Shown: positions 8,597 through 18,152 of the stretch, piece by piece | How positions within the stretch are numbered: the stretch's first letter is position 1 | How the letters are laid out: every line of letters starts with the position of its first letter | Assembly (NCBI RefSeq): GCF_038595055.1 | Contig: NZ_CP152002.1 | Location: 6,506,501-6,570,500, forward strand | Length of the DNA: 64,000 nucleotides | Direction: 5' to 3' | From: Paenibacillus sp. FSL R7-0345 | Lineage (GTDB): Bacteria > Bacillota > Bacilli > Paenibacillales > Paenibacillaceae | Notes under the pieces: model-generated | What the model was told of the DNA's origin: nothing | What the model saw: only the letters and a program-made list of their open reading frames with translations | Databases searched by the model: none | Made by a program: the position numbers and the translations under genes

Positions 8597-8800
8597 CGAT
8601 GGCTTTCACCTTTCAGAAAAAAATTATTTTCTAAGTTATTGTAACGTAAAACAGTACAGATTACAAAGTTAATGTCGGCGATATGTAATTTCCTTCAAAC
8701 AGTCTGTTACAGATTCATAATCTAAAGTATATCCTCATCAGCACAAAATAACTCTCATTATAATGTAGAATTTGAGCAGTACACTTAATCCTGACTTAAT

Positions 8801-8836
8801 AAAAGAACCGGGCCGCGAACAGTTGTCGCAGCCCGG
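8801..8836 (-). terminator. Terminator of the C-terminal-SLH protein gene
   Basis: CCGGGCTGCGA and TCGCGGCCCGG form a GC-rich stem with a short loop. TTCTTTTATT follows on the minus strand, just past the stop at 8847. Confidence 0.8.
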
Positions 8837-8846
8837 CGTACTGTAA

Positions 8847-11800
8847 TTAATTAAAAGTCTTAGGGAATATGCTGGTGCTCTTCTGGAGAAGCGCTACAGC
8901 AATTTTGCCGGCTTCCGCTCTGGTGAGCTTACCTTTTGGATTAAAGTTGTATACGGGCTTGGTCTGGCCGGTAACCGTAACTGCGCTACCTTCCATGATC
9001 TTGGCCTTCGATACTGCTTCAATCGCCGGACGGGAATAGAAATCCATGCTGCCTGAATCGACAAATGATTTACTGAGGCTGGAGAGCAGCTTGGCATCAT
9101 TGGTGGACATTTTGAGCTTAAGAGCCCGGGCAATCATAACTGCCGCCTGCTCTCTTGTCAGTGGCTGGTCCGGACCAAAGAATCCGTCACTCAGTCCCGT
9201 TACAATCCCCGCCCTTGCCGCTGTCTCAATGCTCTTGAAGTTCCATGTTGTCGATACAGCCTCCGGTACAATATCAAAGAAGGTCTGCTTATTCGTATCG
9301 TACTCGAGCGGAATGCTGAGCCCGGTAACCAGCAGGGTAGCGAACTCTCCGCGGGTTGTTGTATCATCTGCACCGAAAGCATCGGACCGCAGGTTCGTCA
9401 TAATACCTTTGGAATACAGGCCATTCAGTATATTTCTTGCCCACGGATGGTTCGTAATATCGGTAAATCCGCGGCGCAGTTTCATTACAGTATAGTAGCC
9501 GAACTCATCAAAAGGAACGGTTACTGTATGATTTTTGGTATCTACTTCCCCGCCGATATTCTCCCATTTACCAGCATCCGTGTAACGGAATACAGTTACG
9601 GTCGAACCCACTTCGTCAACCACGTTAGGACTGAAAGTAAGGGTCAATTCACCGCGCTGGGAAGGAACGATTTTGCGAGACTGGCTAATCTGTGTGAAAT
9701 TGCCTTCGATGGAGTATGGAGCAACCCCGTTTGTTGCAGGCACATAACTACTGCTGCCCTTAGCGCCAACCTCACCTAAACCGCCGCTCAACCAGTAAAT
9801 ATCCGATACTCTGGAAAAGTTGCTGTTGGTCGCTGTTGAGGTGAAGCGGAGAACCAGCTCCTGCAGAATGACAAGCTGCTTCTGGACACCTACAAATCTT
9901 TCATCGACCGGGCTAACGTTAATGATATTACCGTAGTCGTTAGCACGCTCTACAACTCCGTCAGTAGGGTCGGCAATTCCGAACAGCAGCTTGGTGTCAG
10001 GATAATACTTAGCTGCCCCTGAACTGGTATAGCCCTTCATCAAGGTTCCTTTAGGGAAGTTCAGCTCCAGCTGCTTGTTGAATACACTATACTTGGTGGC
10101 AACCTTCTCAGCCATGTACTCCGTATCAATCTGCACCGCGCTGGCATAGTAGACAGTAATTGTATCATTAAGGGTTGAATCCTCGCGTACGATCTGAATC
10201 TTGATCGTTGTAGACTTGTCCGGCTTCAGTCCGACATAGTCATAGGTGAAGCGGTTAGCCAAATCAGTACGCGGCACTGCTTCATACTTATCGATCATTA
10301 CCTTTGTTGCACCTTCAGCTTCAATGTCAAAACGCACGAAGTTTTTGTTTACAACAATCTGGTCTCCGACTGTAGCTACAGGAGCCAAAATACGGTAAGG
10401 CAGCACTTCACGGACTATTTCAATTCTTTGTGTCGTTCTCGCTCCGGTTTTATTGATCAGTTCCAAAGTGTAAACATGACTGCCTGGAGCATCGAACTTC
10501 AGATCACGGATACGCAAAAGGAAGTCCTTAGTTGTTCCAACATAATCGTAGATCAGTGAGCCGTACGTTCCTGGTGATGTAAAATCATCCTTGCTGTTTT
10601 CTTTAAGCATACTGGTGTTGCCAACAGTGGTGAAAACCAGGTCAGAGCCCATGTAGAGATTAAGGGTTGTAGCTCCTCCACCTTGCAGAACCAGATCGTA
10701 ATTGTCTCTGGTTGTTACATACTTGCCGTCAGTGTAGGTAATCTCCGCCGGCAGAGCCAATATTGCATTCCGTTTAGCATCATTGGAACGGGAGTCGGTT
10801 TCGAATGGCTGACGGTTTGTCACCAGTACCGGATGGAACTGCGTCAGATTCGATACATTAGTATCAATAATATAGATGCGCAGCTCTTTGGTGATAACGC
10901 GCTGGTTACCTGATCCATCCATCGAAATCCCCGTGAATCTCAGTGTATTTTCCCCGTATACCAGCGGGCCAGCCTGATCAATCTTCAAAGTAACTTTGAA
11001 TTTGGGTGCCTCCATGCTCACTTTGAACTGCGGAGCTGATGCAGGATCCCATGAGGCGCTATCCTTTCCATTAATCTGGAATTGCGCTCCTGAGATATTT
11101 TCAAAACCGATATACTCACCCTCAACAGTAATAGTTGTGCTTGAGTTAGAGTTGTACTCAATCGTCTGGCCGTCCTGCAGGTTGCTTACATAAATATAGT
11201 TTTTGGATACATAGGAGATATCAACGTTATATACCGATTTGGAAGTGCCATATTTAAACTGTACCTTCTGTTGTCCGTTAGAGAAGCCGGTAACTTTATA
11301 GACCTGCTGTGTACTGGTAAGTCCGTCAACACTTACATTGGTAAGCTCCAGACCTTTAGTGCTCAGAGGCAGGTACATTGCACTCAAAGTCCCTCTAGGC
11401 TCAACATTGGTTTCAAGCATGATGTAAAAGTTGTCTTTTTCCATCTGCTGTCCGTTCAGCGGAAGCTTGGATACTTCACTGATTTTTTTGCCTGTTGTGT
11501 AGTCCGGAAGGTAATAGATATTATTAATTACCGTTTCACCAGGAACATAATAGTAAGTCTTAACAAGCGACGCAGTATAATTGCCGAATCTTACAGTTAA
11601 AGTAAAGTCGTTGCTGCCGGTAGCAATTGGAACATCCTCAGAGGTTGTGAACTTTACCAGCTTGTATGCCGGCGTAATGCCGTCCGGTCCCGGGATAGTC
11701 TGCTCCTGAGTGGTGGTAATGGTTCTGATTGCAACCTCACCTGTTGTTCCGGCATTGATAATAAATTGTCCTGTTCCTGTATTGCCGCCGAAAGCAGCAG

Positions 11801-12722
11801 CATTGTATGGAAGCAGGATTTCCCCGGACAGGCCTGCAGTAAATTTATTCTCTACCGAAAGAGTCGGTGTATTGTTAATCAGGGAATACTTGCCGCCAGC
11901 ATGAACCAGATCAAGGGAAGCATACGGCTGGTCTGTATCAAAAAAGTACACGTTGCGGTCTATGGTTATTTTGTCAGAAGCATTCTGGACAATAATCTGC
12001 AGTGAGCTTAACCCGGGCTGCAGAGTCAAGGCCGGCGTAAAGAAGGTTCCGTCCTCCAGCAGGGAGGTCTGAAGCGCTGTCCCTCCATTGAGTGATACAG
12101 TTACTTTAGTAGCATTGGCTACCTTACCCTGCAAAGTTATCGAGGATACAGGAACAACAACTTGTGTTCCTTCATTTAAGTTGAGCGCAGCCGGGCCGCC
12201 CAGTACCTGAAGTGATGTTATATAAGGCACCCTGTCATACAGCACATAAAAAGACTCCGAACGCGTCAGATTCCCCTGCAGACCCGAGAAGGTGACTTTA
12301 TTAAAGCCGGAATACAAGGTTACTCCGCTCGTTGTAAAACGGTTGCCCGGGCTGTTGGTATCAGTAGTCACAGTCCCTGTGGTCAGCCGCGTGGAATCTG
12401 TTACCCATCTGCCTAAGCTGTCCTGCGACAGCTGCTCTACAACAACCTTCATTGTTGTAGAAGTTACCTGTGAGTAAACACCGGTTATATTAAGTGTGGA
12501 GTTGCTCGTCAGATAAACTTTGTCACGGGTAATGGCATTTGCTGATCCGGTAACAGCACTTGGATCCAGTACCACTGTGGACCGCAATGTCTGATCATCG
12601 GGAGTAAAGTACGTGGTGATAGCATCGGCTGCCGCCGCCTGAGGCATATATTTGCCAGGGAACATAGAAACGATCAGAGCCGCAAGCAGCACCCAGACAA
12701 ATGGTCTCTTAAAGCGTTGCAT
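8847..12722 (-). CDS. Large cell-surface protein with three C-terminal SLH domains
   Basis: A 1291-residue exported protein. The start is ATG 12722 (MQRFKRPFVW), placed by AAAGGAGAG; the longer frame lacks a ribosome site. Residues 1-32 are a signal peptide ending in QAAAA. Residues about 35-1080 are a long series of beta-rich Ig-like domains with no catalytic motif that I can see. Residues about 1110-1285 hold three SLH repeats, beginning GFTDITNHPWARNILNGLYS, with motifs TRGE, TREQ and TRAE. The anchor is at the opposite end from that of the 4919-7672 protein. It lies directly downstream of tagO and presumably binds the wall polymer made with that cluster. Confidence 0.9.
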   Translation of the reverse strand: MQRFKRPFVWVLLAALIVSMFPGKYMPQAAAADAITTYFTPDDQTLRSTVVLDPSAVTGSANAITRDKVYLTSNSTLNITGVYSQVTSTTMKVVVEQLSQDSLGRWVTDSTRLTTGTVTTDTNSPGNRFTTSGVTLYSGFNKVTFSGLQGNLTRSESFYVLYDRVPYITSLQVLGGPAALNLNEGTQVVVPVSSITLQGKVANATKVTVSLNGGTALQTSLLEDGTFFTPALTLQPGLSSLQIIVQNASDKITIDRNVYFFDTDQPYASLDLVHAGGKYSLINNTPTLSVENKFTAGLSGEILLPYNAAAFGGNTGTGQFIINAGTTGEVAIRTITTTQEQTIPGPDGITPAYKLVKFTTSEDVPIATGSNDFTLTVRFGNYTASLVKTYYYVPGETVINNIYYLPDYTTGKKISEVSKLPLNGQQMEKDNFYIMLETNVEPRGTLSAMYLPLSTKGLELTNVSVDGLTSTQQVYKVTGFSNGQQKVQFKYGTSKSVYNVDISYVSKNYIYVSNLQDGQTIEYNSNSSTTITVEGEYIGFENISGAQFQINGKDSASWDPASAPQFKVSMEAPKFKVTLKIDQAGPLVYGENTLRFTGISMDGSGNQRVITKELRIYIIDTNVSNLTQFHPVLVTNRQPFETDSRSNDAKRNAILALPAEITYTDGKYVTTRDNYDLVLQGGGATTLNLYMGSDLVFTTVGNTSMLKENSKDDFTSPGTYGSLIYDYVGTTKDFLLRIRDLKFDAPGSHVYTLELINKTGARTTQRIEIVREVLPYRILAPVATVGDQIVVNKNFVRFDIEAEGATKVMIDKYEAVPRTDLANRFTYDYVGLKPDKSTTIKIQIVREDSTLNDTITVYYASAVQIDTEYMAEKVATKYSVFNKQLELNFPKGTLMKGYTSSGAAKYYPDTKLLFGIADPTDGVVERANDYGNIINVSPVDERFVGVQKQLVILQELVLRFTSTATNSNFSRVSDIYWLSGGLGEVGAKGSSSYVPATNGVAPYSIEGNFTQISQSRKIVPSQRGELTLTFSPNVVDEVGSTVTVFRYTDAGKWENIGGEVDTKNHTVTVPFDEFGYYTVMKLRRGFTDITNHPWARNILNGLYSKGIMTNLRSDAFGADDTTTRGEFATLLVTGLSIPLEYDTNKQTFFDIVPEAVSTTWNFKSIETAARAGIVTGLSDGFFGPDQPLTREQAAVMIARALKLKMSTNDAKLLSSLSKSFVDSGSMDFYSRPAIEAVSKAKIMEGSAVTVTGQTKPVYNFNPKGKLTRAEAGKIAVALLQKSTSIFPKTFN

Positions 12723-12813
12723 GTGTATATCTCTCCTTTGAGTTAAAGTTCTCTTTGTGACCTTCACTTTTCTCTTTATCGGTCGTTTCCAGCTATCTTG
12801 TTAGGGAGAACAG

Positions 12814-12845
12814 CAAAAAACTCACCCTTAAAAAGGATGAGTTTT
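12814..12845 (-). terminator. tagO terminator
   Basis: AACTCATCC and GGGTGAGTT stem with an A/T loop, followed by TTTTTTGCTG on the minus strand. It lies 39 nt past the tagO stop. Confidence 0.85.
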
Positions 12846-12883
12846 GGTAATTTTACAATATAACCCTGGATTAGAGCGGTAAA

Positions 12884-14011
12884 CTAGGACTTTGAGCCGC
12901 GTTCAGGCGCAAGCTTGAGACGCATTCTTAAAAATAAATCAATCAGCGGACGTTTCGTTTTACTGATGACGCCGGTGATTTCTGCACCGATCTGCAGGAA
13001 GAACAGCATGACACAGATCACTACGAAAGTAACCCAGTTGGCTTCATAGAGCGAAGCGGAAGTCTGAATGACGGCCAGCACTCCAAAGAATGCGGCAATC
13101 CCGTAAATGATCAGTACCGTCTGACGGTGACTGAACCCAAGCTCACGCAGACAGTGATGCAGATGCCCCTTATCCGGCGCAAAGATCGGCTTCTTCTGCA
13201 GCTTACGGCGTACGATTGCAAAGAATGTATCTGATAAAGGTACTCCGATGATCAAGAGCGGTGTAATAAAGGATACGACAGCGATCTGTTTAAACCCGAG
13301 CAGCGCCAGCAGCGCCAGACAGAAACCAAGGAACAGCGAACCTGTATCCCCCATAAATATTTTGGCGGGATGAAAGTTAAAGAACAAAAACCCTAAAATA
13401 CTGCCAAGCAGCAGCAGACACAGAAGCGCAACCATTGTATTCCCCATCAGGAAAGCCATAACTGCAATTGTAGCAATTGCTATACCTGATACACCGGCAG
13501 CAAGCCCGTCCAGGCCGTCAATAAGGTTAACGGCATTGGTGACACCGACAATCCAGAAAATCGTCAGCGGAATGGCGATCCAGCTCTCCAGCGAGGAATA
13601 CGTATTATTAAATGGAATATTTACGAAATCAACAGTAATATTAAAACCGAAAACAACGATGCATGCTGCAGCAATCTGGCCCAGCAGCTTCACTTTGGCT
13701 GAAAGCTCGAACCGGTCATCCAGTCCGCCGATCAGAACAATCAGTCCGCCGCCGCAGAGCAGCGCTTTGATGAAATGTGTTTCCCGCGAAGTGAAATCGT
13801 ATGGAATAATCGGCAATACGGCAAGCAGGCCTAACACAAACGCCAGAAAAATACCAAGTCCGCCAAGGCGGGGCATAATTCTCGTATGCACCTTACGGGC
13901 ATTAGGCACGTCGGTGGCACCGATCTTGATAGCGAATCTCTTCACTAGCGGTGTCAGGAGAAGTGCAAGTCCCATGCACACAATAAATCCAGCGATGTAT
14001 ATGATTAACAT
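12884..14011 (-). CDS. tagO: Undecaprenyl-phosphate GlcNAc-1-phosphate transferase (TagO/WecA family)
   Basis: Transfers GlcNAc-1-phosphate from UDP-GlcNAc to undecaprenyl phosphate, the first step of wall teichoic acid or secondary wall polymer synthesis, in the membrane. The 375-residue product is a polytopic MraY-like protein. The metal and lipid-binding motifs are visible: GGLDDRFE (Asp98/Asp99), NLIDGLDGLAAG (Asp165, Asp168), FMGDTGSLFLGF, and the cytoplasmic His cluster KGHLHHCLRELG. It has its own TATAAT promoter and a terminator. tagA and csaB lie just upstream, which supports a role in making the SLH-binding polymer. Confidence 0.93.
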   Translation of the reverse strand: MLIIYIAGFIVCMGLALLLTPLVKRFAIKIGATDVPNARKVHTRIMPRLGGLGIFLAFVLGLLAVLPIIPYDFTSRETHFIKALLCGGGLIVLIGGLDDRFELSAKVKLLGQIAAACIVVFGFNITVDFVNIPFNNTYSSLESWIAIPLTIFWIVGVTNAVNLIDGLDGLAAGVSGIAIATIAVMAFLMGNTMVALLCLLLLGSILGFLFFNFHPAKIFMGDTGSLFLGFCLALLALLGFKQIAVVSFITPLLIIGVPLSDTFFAIVRRKLQKKPIFAPDKGHLHHCLRELGFSHRQTVLIIYGIAAFFGVLAVIQTSASLYEANWVTFVVICVMLFFLQIGAEITGVISKTKRPLIDLFLRMRLKLAPERGSKS

Positions 14012-14046
14012 TTGAAAAGTCGACCCCCATTTCTCTACCGCATTGA

Positions 14047-14076
14047 ATTATACGCTGAACTAAAAGCAAATTCCAA
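14047..14076 (-). promoter_or_regulatory. Putative tagO promoter
   Basis: On the minus strand TTGGAA (14076-14071), 18-bp spacer, perfect TATAAT (14052-14047), 36 nt before the tagO ATG. Confidence 0.55.
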
Positions 14077-14127
14077 TTCCGTTTTTAGGCTGTTGTTCGG
14101 ATTTTTCCGGTAAATTCGCTCGTTTCT

Positions 14128-14889
14128 TTAGGATTTTGTCACTTTATCTTTCTCACGCACCACTTTTACTGCAAATTTCGGCAGTGCAAGCATTCTTTTG
14201 TAACGTGTTGGTTCTTTCAAAAGCCGGTATAGCCACTCCGCACGCAATTTCTGGAAGGCAACGGGTGCCCGTTTGCTCTTGCCGGAGATCACATCAAAGC
14301 TCCCGCCTACCCCCATCATAACGGGAATATTCAGCCGGGATTTGTATTTGGCAATCCATGGCTCCTGACTGTCCGCCCCTCTGGCGACAAACAGCAGGTC
14401 AGGCTGGACCTTTACAATGTCCGCAATAACGGCCTCATCCGCATCGGGTCCAAAGAAGCCGTCACGGTAGCCGGCAATTACAATACGCGGATACTGAGAT
14501 TGTAACCTGGAGACGGTCTCGCGAATCACCTCAGGTGTCGAACCCAGAAGATACACTTTCCAGCTATAGCTTTCTCCCTGACGAAGCAATTCATGTAAAA
14601 GGTCAAACCCTGCTACACGCTCAGCTACAGGCTCCTTGCAGTACTCAGCAGCCCACACTACGCCTGTCCCGTCCGGGACAACCAGCTCAGCTGACTTCAT
14701 AATATCCATATAGGAAGGGTTCTCCAGTGCAGCCATAACCATAATGGGATTAGCCGTAATCACCTGATGAGGCTCCCGGTTACGTACGGCATCTGTCAAA
14801 TAGGAGACCGTAGTCTGCATATCGACTTTGGAAATACGTATACCAAAAATCGGTACTGTAGGCAAAATACTATCTGCTTTCACGTTCAA
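14128..14889 (-). CDS. tagA: WecG/TagA/CpsF glycosyltransferase (lipid-linked GlcNAc beta-ManNAc transferase)
   Basis: Adds ManNAc from UDP-ManNAc to lipid-linked GlcNAc, the committed step after TagO. The 253-residue protein shows family signatures: ITANPIMVMAALENP, VVPDGTGVVWAAEY with the likely catalytic Asp near 73, GYRDGFFGPD, LLFVARGADSQEPWI and GVGGSFDVISGKSKRAP. The start is a TTG at 14889, immediately after the csaB TGA, with AAAGGATGA just upstream. The short spacing suggests translational coupling to csaB. The substrate UDP-ManNAc would come from the MnaA epimerase at 36207-37376. In Paenibacillus alvei the equivalent enzyme acts in SLH-anchoring polymer synthesis, which I take as the likely role here. 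Confidence 0.9.
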   Translation of the reverse strand: MNVKADSILPTVPIFGIRISKVDMQTTVSYLTDAVRNREPHQVITANPIMVMAALENPSYMDIMKSAELVVPDGTGVVWAAEYCKEPVAERVAGFDLLHELLRQGESYSWKVYLLGSTPEVIRETVSRLQSQYPRIVIAGYRDGFFGPDADEAVIADIVKVQPDLLFVARGADSQEPWIAKYKSRLNIPVMMGVGGSFDVISGKSKRAPVAFQKLRAEWLYRLLKEPTRYKRMLALPKFAVKVVREKDKVTKS

Positions 14890-16038
14890 TCATCCTTTAC
14901 GGCTCAAATATTCAACAATCCGGCGGGCTGGTGCTTCAGCTTCCTCGACCAGAGCTGAGATCAGCGACTCCCGCTCCTGCCTCCAGGCTTCCCCCTGCTT
15001 AAGAAGCAGCAGAAGTTCTGCGGCAACCTTGTCTGCTTCCAGTGTAGCTGTTGACCCGACAGGTCTGGAACGGACACGCTCCAGGAAATGGTCAATCTTC
15101 GGATCATAGGAGATACCCATCAGCGGCACCCGTCTGCCAGCGGCATAGATCAGGCTGTGCAGACGCATGCCAATCAGCGCATCACAAGCTGCAACCTCAC
15201 GCAGCATCTGCTGCGGATGCAGCGCATCCTCGCATATACTAACGCTTCTCCCTAATGCAGAAACCTTATTCTCCAGCTTCTGCATTACATAACGTGATGC
15301 TTCATTATCCAATGGATGGTGGAATGGCAGGAACCGCAATTGCAGCGGCATTTCGGCACTGGCCTTCAGCAGCCCCTCCACAATGGCATTCAGCTCATGC
15401 CGGGACTCTTCCCAGTATCGCACGGAGATACCTACAGTCTTCTGCTTAGAAGCTGTCTCTGCAGCAGATACACCTGTGGCGGCCGGAGAACCGGCGCTTT
15501 GCGGAAGCTCCAAACCCATTACAGGGTCAGGTACAACCTGAATATTGTTCAGATTCAGTCCCATGCTCTGCAGCAGCTGGCGGGACTGCTCGTCCCGCAC
15601 GGATATATAGGCAGATTTGCGGAAAACCGACTTAATCAGCGGGTGAAACAGCTTACGGTTAACAGGCCCGATCCCCTGCGCATAAATAAAGGTCGGCTTG
15701 CCCATCCATTGGGCAAGCTTCAAGATTCCCAGGTAGTACGGTATGGTCTTTGTGCCGGTTACGTCCTGCAGCAGGCTTCCGCCTCCGCTGATCAGTCCGG
15801 CACTTTCCGAGATGGCTTGCCGGACCTCGCCCAGCTTCATCCGGTGAACGGACTTGACGCCGTAGGTGGCGGTTGTCCATTCCGGATCTATCGATAAAAC
15901 AACCGGTTCAATGGCTATGCCGGCGGCTTGTGACTGCCTCTGCAATGCATTCAGGATGGATTGCAGAACAGCCTCATCTCCGCTGTTGCGGAAACCGTAA
16001 TAGCCGGAAATTACAATTTTTTGAGCAGTGGTGACCAT
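14890..16038 (-). CDS. csaB: Polysaccharide pyruvyl transferase CsaB
   Basis: Adds a pyruvate ketal to ManNAc of the secondary wall polymer, creating the ligand recognised by SLH domains. The 382-residue product begins KIVISGYYGFRNSGDEAVL and has the GT-B-like pyruvyl-transferase pattern (SAGLISGGGSLLQDVTG, FIYAQGIGPV, CDALIGMRLHSLIYA, ISYDPKI). ATG 16038 is preferred over a GTG at 16050, because AAGGGTG has normal spacing only to the ATG. It overlaps the DUF5693 gene by 28 nt and abuts tagA, so the three are almost certainly one transcript. Two SLH proteins are encoded within 11 kb. Confidence 0.95.
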   Translation of the reverse strand: MVTTAQKIVISGYYGFRNSGDEAVLQSILNALQRQSQAAGIAIEPVVLSIDPEWTTATYGVKSVHRMKLGEVRQAISESAGLISGGGSLLQDVTGTKTIPYYLGILKLAQWMGKPTFIYAQGIGPVNRKLFHPLIKSVFRKSAYISVRDEQSRQLLQSMGLNLNNIQVVPDPVMGLELPQSAGSPAATGVSAAETASKQKTVGISVRYWEESRHELNAIVEGLLKASAEMPLQLRFLPFHHPLDNEASRYVMQKLENKVSALGRSVSICEDALHPQQMLREVAACDALIGMRLHSLIYAAGRRVPLMGISYDPKIDHFLERVRSRPVGSTATLEADKVAAELLLLLKQGEAWRQERESLISALVEEAEAPARRIVEYLSRKG

Positions 16039-18050
16039 CGTTTCCAACACCCTTCCGCAATCTGCCAGACGCCCACAGCAATCAGGCCAATAATCAGCCC
16101 GAGTCCCAATCCAAGGAGTCCGCGGATCAATGAAATCAGCGCCGGAGTATGAATATGGGCAAAGGTATCCACCATCGACAGCTGGCCGATGACCGCAATA
16201 ATCATGATGAATGCGGCATTGCGGTATTTATAGGCCATAAAGGCTCCTAAAATAAACAGCGGATGGGCAAGCAGGAATTCCTTATTACGCGGCCGTACAC
16301 CGACTGTATTCTCCAGGAAGATACGGAACGAACGTTCAAGCGGAGTCACACTTCCGCTGTTGCCCGTACGGCTCAAGTAGTACATCCCAACCACACCAAG
16401 AATGCAGGCGGCGATTACCATGGCTAGTGTAATTGGAGTGCGCAGAAGCTTGCCCGTCTTATTAAAGGCAAACTCTCCACGGTATAAGAGCACATATAAG
16501 GCAGTCAAGGCAATCGGGGCCAGATGCAGCAGGCTGACGCCGCGGAACTGATTAAGAACCAGGGCATAAGTAACGTTATTCAGCAAGGCAATAACAAACG
16601 GCACGGCACTCAGCGAGATAAGTGCGGTTTTGATATAGAGCACAAGGCTATGCGCCAGACGGCGTCCCGGGCTCATGACTGCATAAGTCAGCTTATTATG
16701 CCGCAGCGGCGGCCCCTGCTCATTGATTTTGCGGACAGCCAGCACAGTCGCAACCGTCGGTGCGCTTATGGCAACCGCAAGCGCAAGCGCCTGTTCAAAC
16801 AGCTCCGGCTTCACCAGCATCAGACCGGCACTGCCTGCGAGGCCCAGAATCCAGGCAACAAGGGTAAGCATGGGAATGAAGTACGAAACCAGCAAGGCTA
16901 CCATCGATACCGCACCGATCACTGCCCCCAGCTTAAAGTAACGCTGGTAGGAAGAATCAACGACATCAAACGCTTCAGCCTGTCCCAGTGTGAATCCGTT
17001 ATCTTTGATCTTCTGTACGGCTCCGTCCGGTCCGCTTAGACTGGTCACCAGATTGTCCAAGGTATCTTTAATCTGCGCTGTAGTGGTATCCCGCGAAGGG
17101 ATCGTATTAAGATACAGCATCCGGATGTTGCGGTCCTTGGTTGCCAGGGCAAACCGGTCCGCGATGACTTCCGGAGCCAGCCCGGAATCGCCTTCACTAA
17201 GCGAATACAGGCGTGCGACATTGTAATCAAGCAGATACGCCAGCTTACCGAAGCCCTTTTGCTGGGCTTTGATATTTTCAATAGCAGCCAGCCCTATCCC
17301 GCGTTCTTTAAGGAGATCAGCAAATGCGGTCAGACTGCCTGTATCAGCATCATCTGTAAAGCCTTTGACTGATTCGCCTTCAAACAGGATACGTTTAACA
17401 CCAAGCTCCTGGTAGCGGTCAAGCAGCCTCGTAACAGCCTCCTCATTATAAGCAAGAGAATCCACCAGGCGGGGCACAATGCTAAAACCCTTTGCATGCA
17501 GCATCTCCAGATTGAACGGGTCAGGCTGGAGCGGCTTCAGGGTAGCATCTTCCAGCGGGGTCTTAATAATCAGCCCCTGCTGCCCGCGGAAGCTCCAATT
17601 TTCAGTCTCAATGTTAAGAGCATTAAAAGCTTGCTGAATTAACGGTGTGAGCACCGAACTATTCTCCGTGCTCGTAAAGAGGACGTATGTATAGTTCTCA
17701 TTCTCGGGGATGACCGTATCGGTCAGATTGGCAATGTCCGTTGCCCCCCAGATCATCAAACGGCGGGCTTTGCGGTAATCCTCCAGCGTACTCTCATAAA
17801 TAGCCATACTCTGAACGCCGGCTTCCTTCAGGCGGTCAAGCTGCTGGGAGATATAATCCTTGGGATTTACCCGGTAACTTGCTACCTCCACCAGATCACG
17901 GTAATCGAATACAAACTCAACTGTCTTGGAAGATTGCTCTGTCTGCAGGCGGTCATAGACAACCGGGAGAGCGGCCAGAACACCGATCACCACGAGTATC
18001 CATAACCATTTGCGTGAAGTAATATTCCATTGTTGCCATTTCTGATGCAC
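16011..18050 (-). CDS. DUF5693-type polytopic membrane protein
   Basis: A 679-residue protein with one N-terminal membrane segment (residues about 16-35), an extracytoplasmic domain of roughly 350 residues, then about eight membrane segments. I recognise it as the DUF5693 family, often found beside csaB. No enzymatic motif is evident. The start is set at GTG 18050, 8 nt after AGAGGAGG; a longer TTG-started frame at 18083 would place that ribosome site inside the gene. The 28-nt overlap with csaB implies co-translation. A role in wall polymer assembly, export or pyruvylation is inferred from context only. Confidence 0.85.
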   Translation of the reverse strand: MHQKWQQWNITSRKWLWILVVIGVLAALPVVYDRLQTEQSSKTVEFVFDYRDLVEVASYRVNPKDYISQQLDRLKEAGVQSMAIYESTLEDYRKARRLMIWGATDIANLTDTVIPENENYTYVLFTSTENSSVLTPLIQQAFNALNIETENWSFRGQQGLIIKTPLEDATLKPLQPDPFNLEMLHAKGFSIVPRLVDSLAYNEEAVTRLLDRYQELGVKRILFEGESVKGFTDDADTGSLTAFADLLKERGIGLAAIENIKAQQKGFGKLAYLLDYNVARLYSLSEGDSGLAPEVIADRFALATKDRNIRMLYLNTIPSRDTTTAQIKDTLDNLVTSLSGPDGAVQKIKDNGFTLGQAEAFDVVDSSYQRYFKLGAVIGAVSMVALLVSYFIPMLTLVAWILGLAGSAGLMLVKPELFEQALALAVAISAPTVATVLAVRKINEQGPPLRHNKLTYAVMSPGRRLAHSLVLYIKTALISLSAVPFVIALLNNVTYALVLNQFRGVSLLHLAPIALTALYVLLYRGEFAFNKTGKLLRTPITLAMVIAACILGVVGMYYLSRTGNSGSVTPLERSFRIFLENTVGVRPRNKEFLLAHPLFILGAFMAYKYRNAAFIMIIAVIGQLSMVDTFAHIHTPALISLIRGLLGLGLGLIIGLIAVGVWQIAEGCWKRWSPLLKKL

Positions 18051-18152
18051 CAAAAGTACCTCCTCTTTCACTTCCTTACTCAAGCAGAAACGGATGTGCG
18101 TCCGGTCAGGAGCAGTATCCGTTTCTGTGAGAAAGCTTTATATCCAGGATTA

